7,006 bases of DNA from Flavobacteriales bacterium. GTDB taxonomy: Bacteria; Bacteroidota; Bacteroidia; Flavobacteriales_D; Crocinitomicaceae. Position numbers and translations under genes: made by a program. The stretch is from positions 1 to 7,006 of the forward strand of contig CANHJY010000102.1 in NCBI GenBank assembly GCA_947461185.1. The letters run 5' to 3'. Below the pieces are notes generated by a model. The model searched no databases. It saw nothing but the letters and a program-made list of their open reading frames with translations, and was not told the origin of the DNA. Positions 6,959 to 7,006 of this stretch are shown here, piece after piece. How positions within the stretch are numbered: position 1 is the stretch's first letter; each line of letters starts with the position of its first letter.

Positions 6959-7006
6959 TTACTTCTGATTTAAAATAAAAATAACTTGAAGATATCAAGG
7001 CAAGTA

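Noticed and set aside
6987..7001. CTTGA-N5-TCAAG as a terminator after the NlpC/P60 gene
   Set aside because: Only a 5-base stem with no following T-run visible before the window ends.

Overview
The window is AT-rich, and its genes start in A/T-rich leaders without clear Shine-Dalgarno motifs. The small-protein families (a DUF1573 lipoprotein, a DUF4834-like membrane protein) and the signal peptides ending in ...SFSQ or ...SYTQ point to Bacteroidota, most likely the Flavobacteriia/Flavobacteriales. This rests on family recognition and sequence style, not on a database search.

Layout. At the left edge, on the minus strand, lies a PyrR-like phosphoribosyltransferase (2-445; C-terminus outside the window). 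A 187-bp divergent intergenic region (446-632) separates it from carB on the plus strand (633-3449). That gene encodes the carbamoyl-phosphate synthase large subunit in the form without the C-terminal allosteric (MGS-like) domain. The last 32 bases of carB overlap the start of a small membrane-protein gene resembling DUF4834 (3418-3720). Convergent to it, 6 bases away, a two-gene minus-strand unit runs leftward: an S41 carboxyl-terminal processing protease (4272-5870) followed after 32 bases by a DUF1573 lipoprotein gene (3727-4239). The lipoprotein gene is interrupted by an in-frame TAA at codon 31. A second divergent intergenic region (5871-6064) leads to a plus-strand secreted NlpC/P60 cell-wall hydrolase (6065-6958). 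The last 48 bases hold no recognisable gene.

How the genes fit together. The left part concerns nucleotide metabolism: CarB makes carbamoyl phosphate for pyrimidine and arginine synthesis, and the neighbouring transferase has the PRPP-binding fold used by PyrR and related enzymes. The right part is cell-envelope biology: an exported Ser/Lys protease, a lipoprotein and a peptidoglycan peptidase. These are ordinary chromosomal housekeeping genes. I see no mobile element, CRISPR array, RNA gene or defence system, and no convincing new system. The most notable observation is the single nonsense codon that cuts the DUF1573 lipoprotein off just after its signal peptide, while the rest of its reading frame stays intact.
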